Shown here one piece after another: positions 1-5,306 of a DNA stretch of 7,498 nucleotides; the stretch's first letter is position 1; each line of letters starts with the position of its first letter. Both the position numbers and the translations under genes were made by a program. The stretch is from NCBI GenBank assembly GCA_023420245.1, contig JAEZWL010000134.1, positions 1-7,498 of the forward strand, given 5' to 3'. This DNA comes from Bacillota bacterium. GTDB taxonomy: Bacteria > Bacillota > Clostridia > Oscillospirales > Acutalibacteraceae. The notes under the pieces are model-generated. The model searched no databases, was not told the origin of the DNA, and was given only the letters and a program-made list of their open reading frames with translations.

Positions 1-261
1 CCTTACAGCGTAGTAGACCACCAGACACATGATGCCGATTTCGGCAACCAGTATCCCCATGTTGAGCGTACTTGCTTCCGCAAGGTAGGTTGTATTTGCT
101 CCCGAAAGCATGGTTCCGGTTACAAAATACAAGACTGCCGCAATAATGAGAGCACAGCTGATAAAAATGAAGTATTTTCTCGGTTTCCCATGTTTCTTAA
201 TCAGTGATAAAATCACTGCCGCTAGAAAAGGGAAACAAATTAGAAATGCGATGACTGGCAA
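1..261 (-). CDS. Proton-translocating membrane subunit, NuoL/antiporter-like, N-terminal fragment
   Basis: This is an open frame of 87 codons running off the left edge. The visible part is very hydrophobic: membrane segments at about residues 2-18, 28-47 and 66-86, with a short basic loop (KKHGKPRK) between the first two. This pattern resembles the N-terminus of NuoL/MrpA-type subunits of respiratory complexes and Ech-like hydrogenases in Clostridia. The conserved proton-channel core lies outside the window, so the family is a recollection-based guess. I chose the TTG at 261-259 because GAGGGGG sits 6 nt upstream. An in-frame ATG at 291-289 also exists, but it lies only about 5 nt after the expected transcription start and has no clear SD. 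It would add ten residues. The gene is monocistronic with niaX upstream, separated by a terminator. Another polytopic membrane protein remains possible. Confidence 0.5.
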   Translation of the reverse strand, partial: MPVIAFLICFPFLAAVILSLIKKHGKPRKYFIFISCALIIAAVLYFVTGTMLSGANTTYLAEASTLNMGILVAEIGIMCLVVYYAVR

Positions 262-302
262 ACGGATACCCCCTCGTGAAATTACTGACATAGATCGTCT
301 CT

Positions 303-308
303 ATTATA
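303..308 (-). promoter_or_regulatory. -10 box of the left-edge membrane gene
   Basis: A perfect TATAAT on the minus strand reads 308 to 303, in an AT-rich stretch just upstream of the left-edge gene. No convincing -35 lies at 16-18 nt; the bases there read roughly ACTGAA. The predicted start near 296 gives a leader of about 35 nt to the TTG start at 261, but only about 5 nt to the alternative ATG at 291. That favours the TTG. Confidence 0.5.
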
Positions 309-533
309 CTACTTTTCCTGTCGAATTCAGTTAATATTTTCCCTGAAATTTGTTACAAGATTTTCGCATTTAAGAAATAAATTTGTGCAATTTTACTATT
401 TTTTGATTTATAGTCGATAAACTTGAAAAGCATTTCTATTTGCAACAACCTTCGTGATGCAAGGCGAATGACGATGGCAGTCTGTCGTTTGCCAAGGAAA
501 ACAGCAAGGCAGCGCGGAAAACAAACCACAAAG
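309..533. other. Intergenic stretch with no gene recognised
   Basis: This is the unexplained part of the 340-nt gap between niaX and the left-edge gene. The half nearer the left-edge gene (about 335-430) is very AT-rich. The other half has gene-like composition, but its short open frames on both strands have no SD and overlap the niaX terminator. I see no riboswitch, repeat or conserved motif here. Confidence 0.5.
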
Positions 534-565
534 AAAAAAGCGCTCCCGCCCGAAGGAGGAACGCT
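534..565 (-). terminator. Rho-independent terminator of niaX
   Basis: On the minus strand AGCGTTCCT pairs with GGGAGCGCT (9 bp including two G-U pairs) around a small apical loop with a UUCG-like core, followed directly by TTTTTT. It begins about 36 nt after the niaX stop codon and insulates niaX from the left-edge membrane gene. Confidence 0.85.
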
Positions 566-601
566 CATAAACAGATTGAACTTCGAGCACAGCTTTCAGC
601 T

Positions 602-1186
602 CTACAGCACCGCCTGTTTTCGTTTCGGGAGAGATTTGACGCTGACCGGTATCTGAATTACATGGGTTACCGGTCTCCACACCAAAACCGCGATTCCGAA
701 ATCAACCATGCTGTGAATGATCGTGCCGATTCCCAGCACAAGTACGGAAACGAGATATCCATAAGTATAATAAGACTTGGTCATGGAGTTTCCGAAATAA
801 AACCAGGTTACCACCGCGACCTCGCTTGCCGCGTGGATCACCGCAAGAATCATCCCATAAGCGACCATTCCTGTAACGGTGGAAAGGAAGTTCGGGTTCT
901 TTTTCAGTAAAACCGAACCGATCGCTACAAAAATGAGATGGCTCAGGGCGCGCAGTACAATCACCAGCGGAAGGCCGGCAAAAAAGAAACCGACCGTGGA
1001 GCCGAGCGTAACCGTAAGGGCAACCGGCGGAGAAATAAACAAAGCGATAAAAATCGGCACATGGCTGGCAAGCGTAAAGGAAACCGGCTCAAACACGATT
1101 CTTGGAGCAAACATCGGAATCACAATTCCAACCGCGCACAGCAGCGCCGCGATTACAAGGCTTATCAATTGGTTATTACGGTTCAT
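602..1186 (-). CDS. niaX: Niacin ECF transporter S-component NiaX
   Basis: This is a 194-residue, strongly hydrophobic protein with about six membrane segments and a short basic C-terminal tail (KSLPKRKQ). Length, topology and sequence style match NiaX, the substrate-binding S-component of group II energy-coupling-factor transporters, which brings nicotinate or nicotinamide into the cell for NAD synthesis. S-components need the shared EcfA/EcfA'/EcfT module, which is not in this window. I take the ATG at 1186 as start because AGAGG lies 7 nt upstream. A GTG two codons earlier is almost in contact with that SD. The gene follows niaR on the same strand and has its own promoter with a NiaR-type operator, which supports the niacin assignment independently of protein similarity. 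A strong terminator follows. A different vitamin specificity is possible but unlikely given the operator and neighbour. Confidence 0.87.
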   Translation of the reverse strand: MNRNNQLISLVIAALLCAVGIVIPMFAPRIVFEPVSFTLASHVPIFIALFISPPVALTVTLGSTVGFFFAGLPLVIVLRALSHLIFVAIGSVLLKKNPNFLSTVTGMVAYGMILAVIHAASEVAVVTWFYFGNSMTKSYYTYGYLVSVLVLGIGTIIHSMVDFGIAVLVWRPVTHVIQIPVSVKSLPKRKQAVL

Positions 1187-1225
1187 TTTCACACCTCTGT
1201 TTTACATTCGTCACATCATAACTTG

Positions 1226-1245
1226 ATATGTGTCTTGACACCTGT
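1226..1245 (-). promoter_or_regulatory. NiaR-type operator at the niaX start site
   Basis: The plus strand reads ATATGTGTCTTGACACCTGT, with a perfect GTGTC-TT-GACAC inverted repeat at 1230-1241. It begins 7 nt downstream of the niaX -10 box, so it covers the expected +1 to +20 region. A bound repressor there would block initiation or escape. The ACAGGTGTCAAGACAC style resembles, from memory, operators reported for NiaR (YrxA) regulons in Firmicutes. Position, palindrome and the adjacent niaR gene are what the sequence shows; binding by NiaR is inferred. Confidence 0.8.
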
Positions 1246-1252
1246 TAATCAC

Positions 1253-1281
1253 ATTGTAAAGCAAGGGCATAAATTTGTCAA
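1253..1281 (-). promoter_or_regulatory. SigA promoter of niaX
   Basis: On the minus strand a perfect TTGACA (1281-1276) is followed after exactly 17 nt by TACAAT (1258-1253). The -35 box lies just after the niaR stop codon, so niaX can be transcribed separately from niaR. The predicted start is near 1246, giving a leader of about 60 nt that begins inside the operator. Confidence 0.88.
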
Positions 1282-1291
1282 TATTAAAGTT

Positions 1292-1822
1292 TTAATTTTG
1301 ACCACTTTCGAACAGGATTCCGTTCGCGCGCAGCTCGGCGAGCACGCGCTTGTAAGCCTCCTCGGAGCGGCAGGCAATCGTATGCAGATGAACTCCGCCT
1401 GTCAAGTCACAAAGGGGCGAGACGTGATCCTTTGAAAGCTTATCCAGAAAATTGTCGGCATCATAGCGTGAAAAAATATGGAGCTGACCGGAAATCTGCC
1501 CGTAAACCGCGTGCTCCACGGTAACATCGATCAGACCGCAGCCGTTATCCACAATCAAATACAGCTCCCTTGCAAGGTTTTCCCGTCCGTGCTTGCAGGC
1601 AATTGTATGAACCAGACGGTCCTCCGCCGCGTTTCGGCTGTTCAGGATATATCCGCGCGGCGTCGCCGCGATGTCCACGTTCGCCGCGCGCAGCAGCGCG
1701 ATATCTCCCACGATAATCTGGCGGCTCACCTGAAACTGCGCCGCCATGGTTCCCGCGCTGACCGGCTGCTTTGCCGCCTTCAGCAGGTCGAGGATTTCCC
1801 GGCGTCTTTGTGCCGCGTCCAT
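1292..1822 (-). CDS. niaR: NiaR-family niacin-responsive repressor (HTH plus 3H domain)
   Basis: This is a 176-residue cytoplasmic DNA-binding protein. Residues 5-60 form a winged HTH of the HTH_11 type (RREILDLLKAA...QFQVSRQIIVGDIALLRAA). Residues 70-170 form the 3H domain, named for conserved histidines. H78, E86, H145 and H147 line up with the metal ligands I recall for the Thermotoga maritima homologue TM1602 (His79, Glu87, His144, His146). The family represses NAD synthesis or niacin uptake genes when nicotinic acid is plentiful. The ATG start is preceded by GGAGG at an 8-nt spacing, and the length is normal for the family. niaX lies directly downstream with a palindromic operator in front of it, as expected for a local regulon. 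A possible degenerate half-site at its own start suggests autoregulation. Confidence in the family is high; the ligand is inferred from the family. Confidence 0.93.
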   Translation of the reverse strand: MDAAQRRREILDLLKAAKQPVSAGTMAAQFQVSRQIIVGDIALLRAANVDIAATPRGYILNSRNAAEDRLVHTIACKHGRENLARELYLIVDNGCGLIDVTVEHAVYGQISGQLHIFSRYDADNFLDKLSKDHVSPLCDLTGGVHLHTIACRSEEAYKRVLAELRANGILFESGQN

Positions 1823-1843
1823 TCTTCATTCCTCCCGATCATC

Positions 1844-1867
1844 AGATGTCTTGTTCTCATAATACCA
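1844..1867 (-). promoter_or_regulatory. Extended -10 promoter of niaR with a possible NiaR half-site
   Basis: The minus strand reads TGG-TATTAT at 1867-1859, an extended -10 element; I see no good -35. The predicted start near 1852 falls on CAAGACATCTG, whose CAAGACA core equals one arm plus spacer of the strong niaX operator. The other arm is not conserved, so this is at best a weak or half operator. The GGAGG of niaR follows at about 1834-1830. Confidence 0.45.
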
Positions 1868-1891
1868 CATATCCTGTGTGCCGTGGCGGAA

Positions 1892-1919
1892 AAACGCTTT
1901 ATGGCGGAAACCTGCGTTT
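1892..1919 (-). terminator. Weak candidate terminator after the zinc-ribbon gene
   Basis: On the minus strand AAACGC pairs with GCGTTT (6 bp) across a 16-nt loop, with a short pyrimidine run after it. It starts 13 nt beyond the stop codon of the zinc-ribbon gene and lies before the niaR promoter. The stem is short and the U-tract poor, so read-through into niaR is likely. Confidence 0.3.
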
Positions 1920-1931
1920 CAAAAATGCACA

Positions 1932-2339
1932 CTATGTTTTTTTATTAAACTGATTGCCGCAGACCGGGCAGGTAATGCAGATTTTCCCCCTGCCCCTCGG
2001 GACACGCAGGGTATTGGAGCACTTTGGGCATTTATAGTACCGGTGAATCTGCCGGTCCTTCAGGCGGGCCGCCTGCTTCGAGAACCAGTACCGAACCTTG
2101 CTCCAACGGCTCACAAACCAGTCATTTTCCCGGTAACGCCGTTCGGTTTTTCTGGAAAACATCCGGTAGAAACACCATATCAAAGGAAGAAAAGACAGCA
2201 GAGCCACAACATAACTGCGGGATATCTGCGCGGACATCCACAGTACGAAATACAAACCCAGCAGCGCAAATGTCAGCTGGTCGGTGCCGTACCTGCCTGT
2301 CATAACCCTTCTGTACCATTCCAAAAAACGCCAGCCCAT
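1932..2339 (-). CDS. Small two-pass membrane protein with C-terminal zinc ribbon, function unknown
   Basis: This is a 135-residue protein that I do not recognise as a named family. Residues 1-20 are basic and aromatic. Two hydrophobic segments lie at about 22-35 and 43-58, separated by a very short turn (about S36-S42). They are followed by a long basic, tryptophan-rich stretch (59-103). The C-terminus is a treble-clef-like zinc ribbon with C104-x2-C107 and C124-x2-C127, plus an extra C121. The positive charge suggests that the C-terminal part stays in the cytoplasm. Such proteins may sense, anchor or bind nucleic acid or protein, but nothing here shows which. The ATG is preceded by AAGGAG at a 9-nt spacing. 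The gene is flanked by the ybaK terminator and the niaR promoter and has its own promoter, so it probably forms a single-gene unit unless it reads into niaR. Confidence 0.8.
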   Translation of the reverse strand: MGWRFLEWYRRVMTGRYGTDQLTFALLGLYFVLWMSAQISRSYVVALLSFLPLIWCFYRMFSRKTERRYRENDWFVSRWSKVRYWFSKQAARLKDRQIHRYYKCPKCSNTLRVPRGRGKICITCPVCGNQFNKKT

Positions 2340-2460
2340 ATTAATCTTCTCCTTAATTTACAATCATACAGTCAATCAATTATTAAATCGTCTAAGTATT
2401 TGCCCTTATATTTTCCATGATGTTAGGCGGACAACGAAGGGCGGTAAAAACTACCCGGGC

Positions 2461-2486
2461 AGCACGAAAAGACCTTGTGCTTTTTT
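2461..2486 (+). terminator. Plus-strand terminator-like hairpin without an obvious gene
   Basis: On the plus strand AGCACGA pairs with TTGTGCT (7 bp, one G-U) around a 7-nt loop, followed by five more T. The shape fits a rho-independent terminator on the plus strand, but no plus-strand gene precedes it. A second small stem, GGTA/TACC (2443-2455), lies just upstream of it. On the minus strand the element lies at the start of the zinc-ribbon leader and pairs less well. It may end an antisense or small RNA, or be a chance structure. Confidence 0.4.
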
Positions 2487-2488
2487 CT

Positions 2489-2520
2489 ATTATAATACCA
2501 CACTGTATCATCATTCTAAA
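2489..2520 (-). promoter_or_regulatory. Promoter of the zinc-ribbon gene
   Basis: The minus strand reads TGG-TATTATAAT at 2500-2489, giving an extended -10 (TATTAT with TG one base upstream) overlapping a perfect TATAAT. With TATTAT as the -10, TTTAGA (2520-2515, four of six matches) lies 17 nt upstream. The predicted start at about 2485-2482 gives a leader of about 145 nt, long for such a small gene. I recognise no riboswitch in it. Confidence 0.6.
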
Positions 2521-2618
2521 TAGATCATGAATTTTTTATGACGTCCGCTGAAATTTCCTTGCCCCTAACGGCACCTCCCCCACGGAAAGCGAGTGGAGCG
2601 AAGAAAAGGACAGGAAGC
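2521..2618. other. Intergenic spacer between the ybaK terminator and the zinc-ribbon promoter
   Basis: This is the rest of the 332-nt gap. It has no supported gene. The part at about 2560-2600 is a C-rich/G-rich tract (minus strand GTGGGGGAGGTGCC, then AGGGGC) unlike the AT-rich spacer beside it. It faintly recalls dispersed intergenic repeats of Oscillospirales, but only one copy is present here, so a repeat cannot be claimed. Confidence 0.4.
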
Positions 2619-2647
2619 AAAAAAGCTCCCCGGCAGTACCGGAGAGC
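2619..2647 (-). terminator. Rho-independent terminator of the cysE-cysS-ybaK operon
   Basis: On the minus strand GCTCTCCGG pairs with CCGGGGAGC (9 bp, one U-G) around the loop TACTG, followed by TTTTTT. It starts 24 nt after the ybaK stop codon and marks the end of the cysteine operon. Confidence 0.92.
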
Positions 2648-2671
2648 CGTTATAGCGATTGCCCATCTGCT

Positions 2672-3157
2672 TTATTCCACGATTTGCTCCGTAATCCCGC
2701 CGATCAGCGACAGGAGCGCTCCCGGCGCGAGTTCCACCTGTGTGCCGATCTTCCCGCCGCTCACAATGATGGTCTCCAGCTGCGAGCAGCTGCTGTCGAT
2801 CACAGTCTTAAACAGCTTTTTCATTCCGACCGGCGAACATCCGCCGCGGATATATCCGGTGGTTTTGTTGATTTCATCCACATGAATCATTTCCACCGAT
2901 TTCTCACCAACGCTTTTAGCGGCGGCCTTCAAATTCAGCTCCTTCGCGACCGGAACAACAAACACATAAAACTCACGGCTCGCGCCCCGCGTTACCAAGG
3001 TCTTATAAACCCGCTCTACATCCTGACCAAGCTTGTGCGCCACGGAAACACCGTCAATTTTGCCGTCCTCATGATCGTAGAAATAATACTGATACGGGAT
3101 TTTTTCCTTATCTAAAATACGCATTACATTTGTTTTATTCTCTTTTTCCTTCGCCAT
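2672..3157 (-). CDS. ybaK: Cys-tRNA(Pro) deacylase, YbaK/EbsC family
   Basis: This is a 161-residue cytoplasmic editing enzyme. Family members hydrolyse Cys from tRNA-Pro that prolyl-tRNA synthetase has mischarged, protecting proteins from Pro-to-Cys errors. The sequence shows the usual YbaK fold markers. VYKTLV contains the conserved lysine K52, corresponding to K46 of H. influenzae YbaK. VPVAKELNLKAAAKSVG follows at 68-84 and GYIRGGCSPVGMKK at 101-114. The length is typical. The ATG is preceded by AAAGGGG about 8 nt upstream. It is the last gene of the T-box operon, 36 nt after cysS, and a strong terminator follows. Published work on E. coli reports that YbaK acts together with CysRS, so co-expression with cysS makes functional sense. 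Related family members (ProXp-ala, YeaK-type) have other specificities; the cysS linkage favours Cys-tRNA(Pro). Confidence 0.9.
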   Translation of the reverse strand: MAKEKENKTNVMRILDKEKIPYQYYFYDHEDGKIDGVSVAHKLGQDVERVYKTLVTRGASREFYVFVVPVAKELNLKAAAKSVGEKSVEMIHVDEINKTTGYIRGGCSPVGMKKLFKTVIDSSCSQLETIIVSGGKIGTQVELAPGALLSLIGGITEQIVE

Positions 3158-3193
3158 GCCTTACGCCCCTTTAATTTTTACAAGACAGAAATA

Positions 3194-4600
3194 TTACAGC
3201 TCAATTTTCCACTTGATGCCCTGCGGGGTATCCTCCAGCACAACATGGCGCGCCTTCAGCTCATCGCGAATCCGGTCCGCTGTAGCCCAGTCCTTGTTCC
3301 TTCTGGCTTCGGTACGCTCGGCAATCAGCTTTTCGATTTCTTCATCCAGGCTGACCTCCCTGTTCGCGTAGAGCAGCCCCATTACGCCGGCCAGCTCGTT
3401 AAACAGGTTCAGTGCAAAGGCGCACAGCTCCTTCGAGGGAGCGGTGGAAGCGTTCAGGTTGGTGTTGATATCCCGCGCCAGGTCAAACAGAGCGGAAATC
3501 GCGTCTGCGGTATTCATGTCATCCTCCATCGCTTCGATGAAGTGATCCTGATACTCATTCAGTCTGCGCTTAATCCGGCGCTCGTCCTCCTTCTCTCCGG
3601 AAGGGGAATTGTCCATCAGGAACTGAAGATTATCGCGACAGTTATACAAACGCTCCAGCGCGGACTTGCACTGCTCGATTACCTCGACACTGTAGTTGAT
3701 CGGCGTGCGGTAGTGGGACGCCACCATCAGAAACCGGATGGGTTCGTAGCCGTACTGCTCCGCCACGTCGCGCACGGTGAAAAAGTTCCCGAGACTTTTG
3801 CTCATCTTGCGGTTGTCCACGTTGATGTAGCCGTTATGCATCCAGTAATTCGCAAGCGGAACACCGTTGCAGCACTCGCTCTGCGCCACCTCATTTTCAT
3901 GGTGCGGAAAAATCAAATCCTGACCGCCGCAGTGAATATCAATGGTTTTCCCCAGATATCTGCGTGCCATGGCGGAGCACTCGATGTGCCAGCCCGGCCG
4001 ACCCTGTCCCCACGGAGAAATCCAGCTCGGCTCCCCGGGCTTCGCGCCCTTCCAGAGAGCGAAATCAAGCGCATCCTCCTTGATCTCCCCGGTGGCAATG
4101 CGCGCGCCGGACTGCAAATCATCGATCGGCTGGTGCGAAAGCCTGCCGTAATTTTCGTCTTTGAGCGTGCGGAAATACACATCGCCGTTGGAGACCGCAT
4201 ACGCGTAGCCTTTGTCAATTAAATCGGAAATAATACTGATAATTTCGTCGATATTCTCCGTTGCCAGGGGATGAACGGTAGCCGGACGGACATTCAGCCC
4301 CCTGGCGTCGGTTTTGTATTCCTCAATATACCGCTGAGATACCGTGAGGTAATCGCTGCCTTCCTCGTTTGCCTTTCGGATGATTTTATCATCGATGTCG
4401 GTAAAGTTCTGGACGTAGGTCACCTTTATCCCCCGGTATTCCAGGTAGCGGCGCAGCACGTCGAACACACAGATCGGTCTGGCGTTGCCGATATGGATAT
4501 AGTTATAGACCGTCGGACCGCAGGCGTAGATTTTGACCTCGCCGGCGGTAATGGGAACAAATTCCTCTTTCTGCCGTGTCAGCGTGTTGTAAATTTCCAT
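3194..4600 (-). CDS. cysS: Cysteinyl-tRNA synthetase
   Basis: This 468-residue class I aminoacyl-tRNA synthetase charges tRNA-Cys in the cytoplasm using ATP. The Rossmann catalytic domain carries the HIGH-type signature H36-I-G-N39 and the KMSKS loop at 265-269. The catalytic zinc ligands are all visible: C27, C208 (in GWHIECSAM), H233 and E237. They match the family pattern and give strict Cys selection. The C-terminal part, from about 310, is helical DALR-like plus the anticodon-binding tail (IRDELKARHVVLEDTPQGIKWK). Length is normal and nothing appears broken. The ATG at 4600 lies one base after the cysE stop codon. Its SD (AAGGAGAG) is inside the last cysE codons, so the two genes are translationally coupled. 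Expression should follow the upstream T-box, raising CysRS when uncharged tRNA-Cys builds up. Confidence 0.98.
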   Translation of the reverse strand: MEIYNTLTRQKEEFVPITAGEVKIYACGPTVYNYIHIGNARPICVFDVLRRYLEYRGIKVTYVQNFTDIDDKIIRKANEEGSDYLTVSQRYIEEYKTDARGLNVRPATVHPLATENIDEIISIISDLIDKGYAYAVSNGDVYFRTLKDENYGRLSHQPIDDLQSGARIATGEIKEDALDFALWKGAKPGEPSWISPWGQGRPGWHIECSAMARRYLGKTIDIHCGGQDLIFPHHENEVAQSECCNGVPLANYWMHNGYINVDNRKMSKSLGNFFTVRDVAEQYGYEPIRFLMVASHYRTPINYSVEVIEQCKSALERLYNCRDNLQFLMDNSPSGEKEDERRIKRRLNEYQDHFIEAMEDDMNTADAISALFDLARDINTNLNASTAPSKELCAFALNLFNELAGVMGLLYANREVSLDEEIEKLIAERTEARRNKDWATADRIRDELKARHVVLEDTPQGIKWKIEL

Positions 4601-4601
4601 T

Positions 4602-5249
4602 TTAGTTTTTCTCTCCTTTTGCCTGTATTTCTTCCAATTGTTTTTTTAACTTTCGAAGCTCATAATCCACGCGGCAAAGCTCCTGCGATACCGGGTCGGA
4701 GATATGAATCTGATCCATATTGCACGGGCGGATTCCGTTCAGCCTTGCAATCCGTGCGGGAACACCGACGGCGGTGGCATTATCCGGCACTTCATCCAGC
4801 ACCACGGCGCCCGCCGCAACCCGGGCATTATCGCCGACCCGAAACGGTCCGAGAATCTTTGCGCCCGAGCCGACCATAACATTATCCCCAAGGGTCGGGT
4901 GACGCTTGCCCTGGTCTTTGCCGGTGCCCCCGAGCGTCACTCCCTGATACAGGGTGCAATTGTTGCCAATCTCGGTAGTTTCCCCGATGACCACGCCCAT
5001 GCCGTGGTCAATGAATAGTCCCTTTCCGATTTTCGCGCCCGGATGAATTTCGATTCCCGTTTTATGGCGCGCGCGCTGAGAGAGGTATCGCGCAATAAAT
5101 TTCATATCATGCCGGTAAAACCAGTTTGCCTTTCGGTAGGCGCGTACCGCCTTGAACCCGGAATATAAAAAGTACACCTCAAACCTTGACCTTGCGGCAG
5201 GGTCTCGTTCCATAATGGAATCCAGTTCTTCTTTGAGCCTTGTAAACAT
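4602..5249 (-). CDS. cysE: Serine O-acetyltransferase
   Basis: This 215-residue enzyme makes O-acetyl-L-serine from serine and acetyl-CoA, the first committed step of cysteine synthesis. It is the short Gram-positive form without the long N-terminal extension of E. coli CysE. An N-terminal helical region (1-65) precedes left-handed beta-helix hexapeptide repeats (about 66-170: IHPGAKIGKGLFIDHGMG, VVIGETTEIG, VTLGGTGKDQG, VMVGSGAKILGP, GVPARI). The catalytic histidine is H82 (IDHG, equivalent to E. coli H158). The usual Asp partner is replaced by Glu (E67 in GIEIHPG), as is common in Firmicutes. The ATG at 5249 is the start because GGAGGG lies 4 nt upstream. A TTG four codons earlier lies inside that SD. 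The C-terminus is a basic/acidic helix. It heads the operon directly after the T-box terminator. No cysK is present in the window. Confidence 0.96.
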   Translation of the reverse strand: MFTRLKEELDSIMERDPAARSRFEVYFLYSGFKAVRAYRKANWFYRHDMKFIARYLSQRARHKTGIEIHPGAKIGKGLFIDHGMGVVIGETTEIGNNCTLYQGVTLGGTGKDQGKRHPTLGDNVMVGSGAKILGPFRVGDNARVAAGAVVLDEVPDNATAVGVPARIARLNGIRPCNMDQIHISDPVSQELCRVDYELRKLKKQLEEIQAKGEKN

Positions 5250-5266
5250 GTTACCCTCCAATCAGT

Positions 5267-5306
5267 AAAAAAGGCAGCCCTCGCCCCAAATGGGACGGAG
5301 GCGGCC
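5267..5306 (-). terminator. T-box regulated terminator hairpin
   Basis: On the minus strand two 15-nt arms (5306-5292 and 5287-5273) pair at 13 of 15 positions around the loop ATTT, followed by TTTTTT at 5272-5267. It ends 7 nt before the cysE SD. The 5' arm follows the T-box sequence closely, so formation of the antiterminator should compete with this stem. Confidence 0.9.

Noticed and set aside
423..656. Plus-strand frame of 77 codons between niaX and the left-edge gene
   Set aside because: It crosses the niaX terminator and the niaX 3' end in antisense and lacks an SD.
938..1435. Plus-strand frame of 165 codons
   Set aside because: It is antisense to niaX, the niaX promoter and the niaR 3' end. 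It has an Arg/Asn/His-rich composition and no SD, so it is a shadow frame.
1878..2420. Plus-strand frame of 180 codons
   Set aside because: It is antisense to the zinc-ribbon gene and its leader, with no family resemblance and no RBS. The minus-strand reading has paired CxxC motifs and an SD.
2340..2485. Zinc-ribbon leader as a metal riboswitch
   Set aside because: I looked for conserved cores of manganese, magnesium, NiCo and fluoride classes and found none. Length alone is not enough.
3245..4222. Long plus-strand open frame of 325 codons
   Set aside because: It lies entirely opposite cysS, which has every catalytic and zinc residue. The frame is a shadow produced by codon bias in the real gene.
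4602..5261. Upstream TTG start for cysE, four codons before the ATG
   Set aside because: The TTG is part of the GGAGGG Shine-Dalgarno sequence itself, so the ATG at 5249 is the sensible start.
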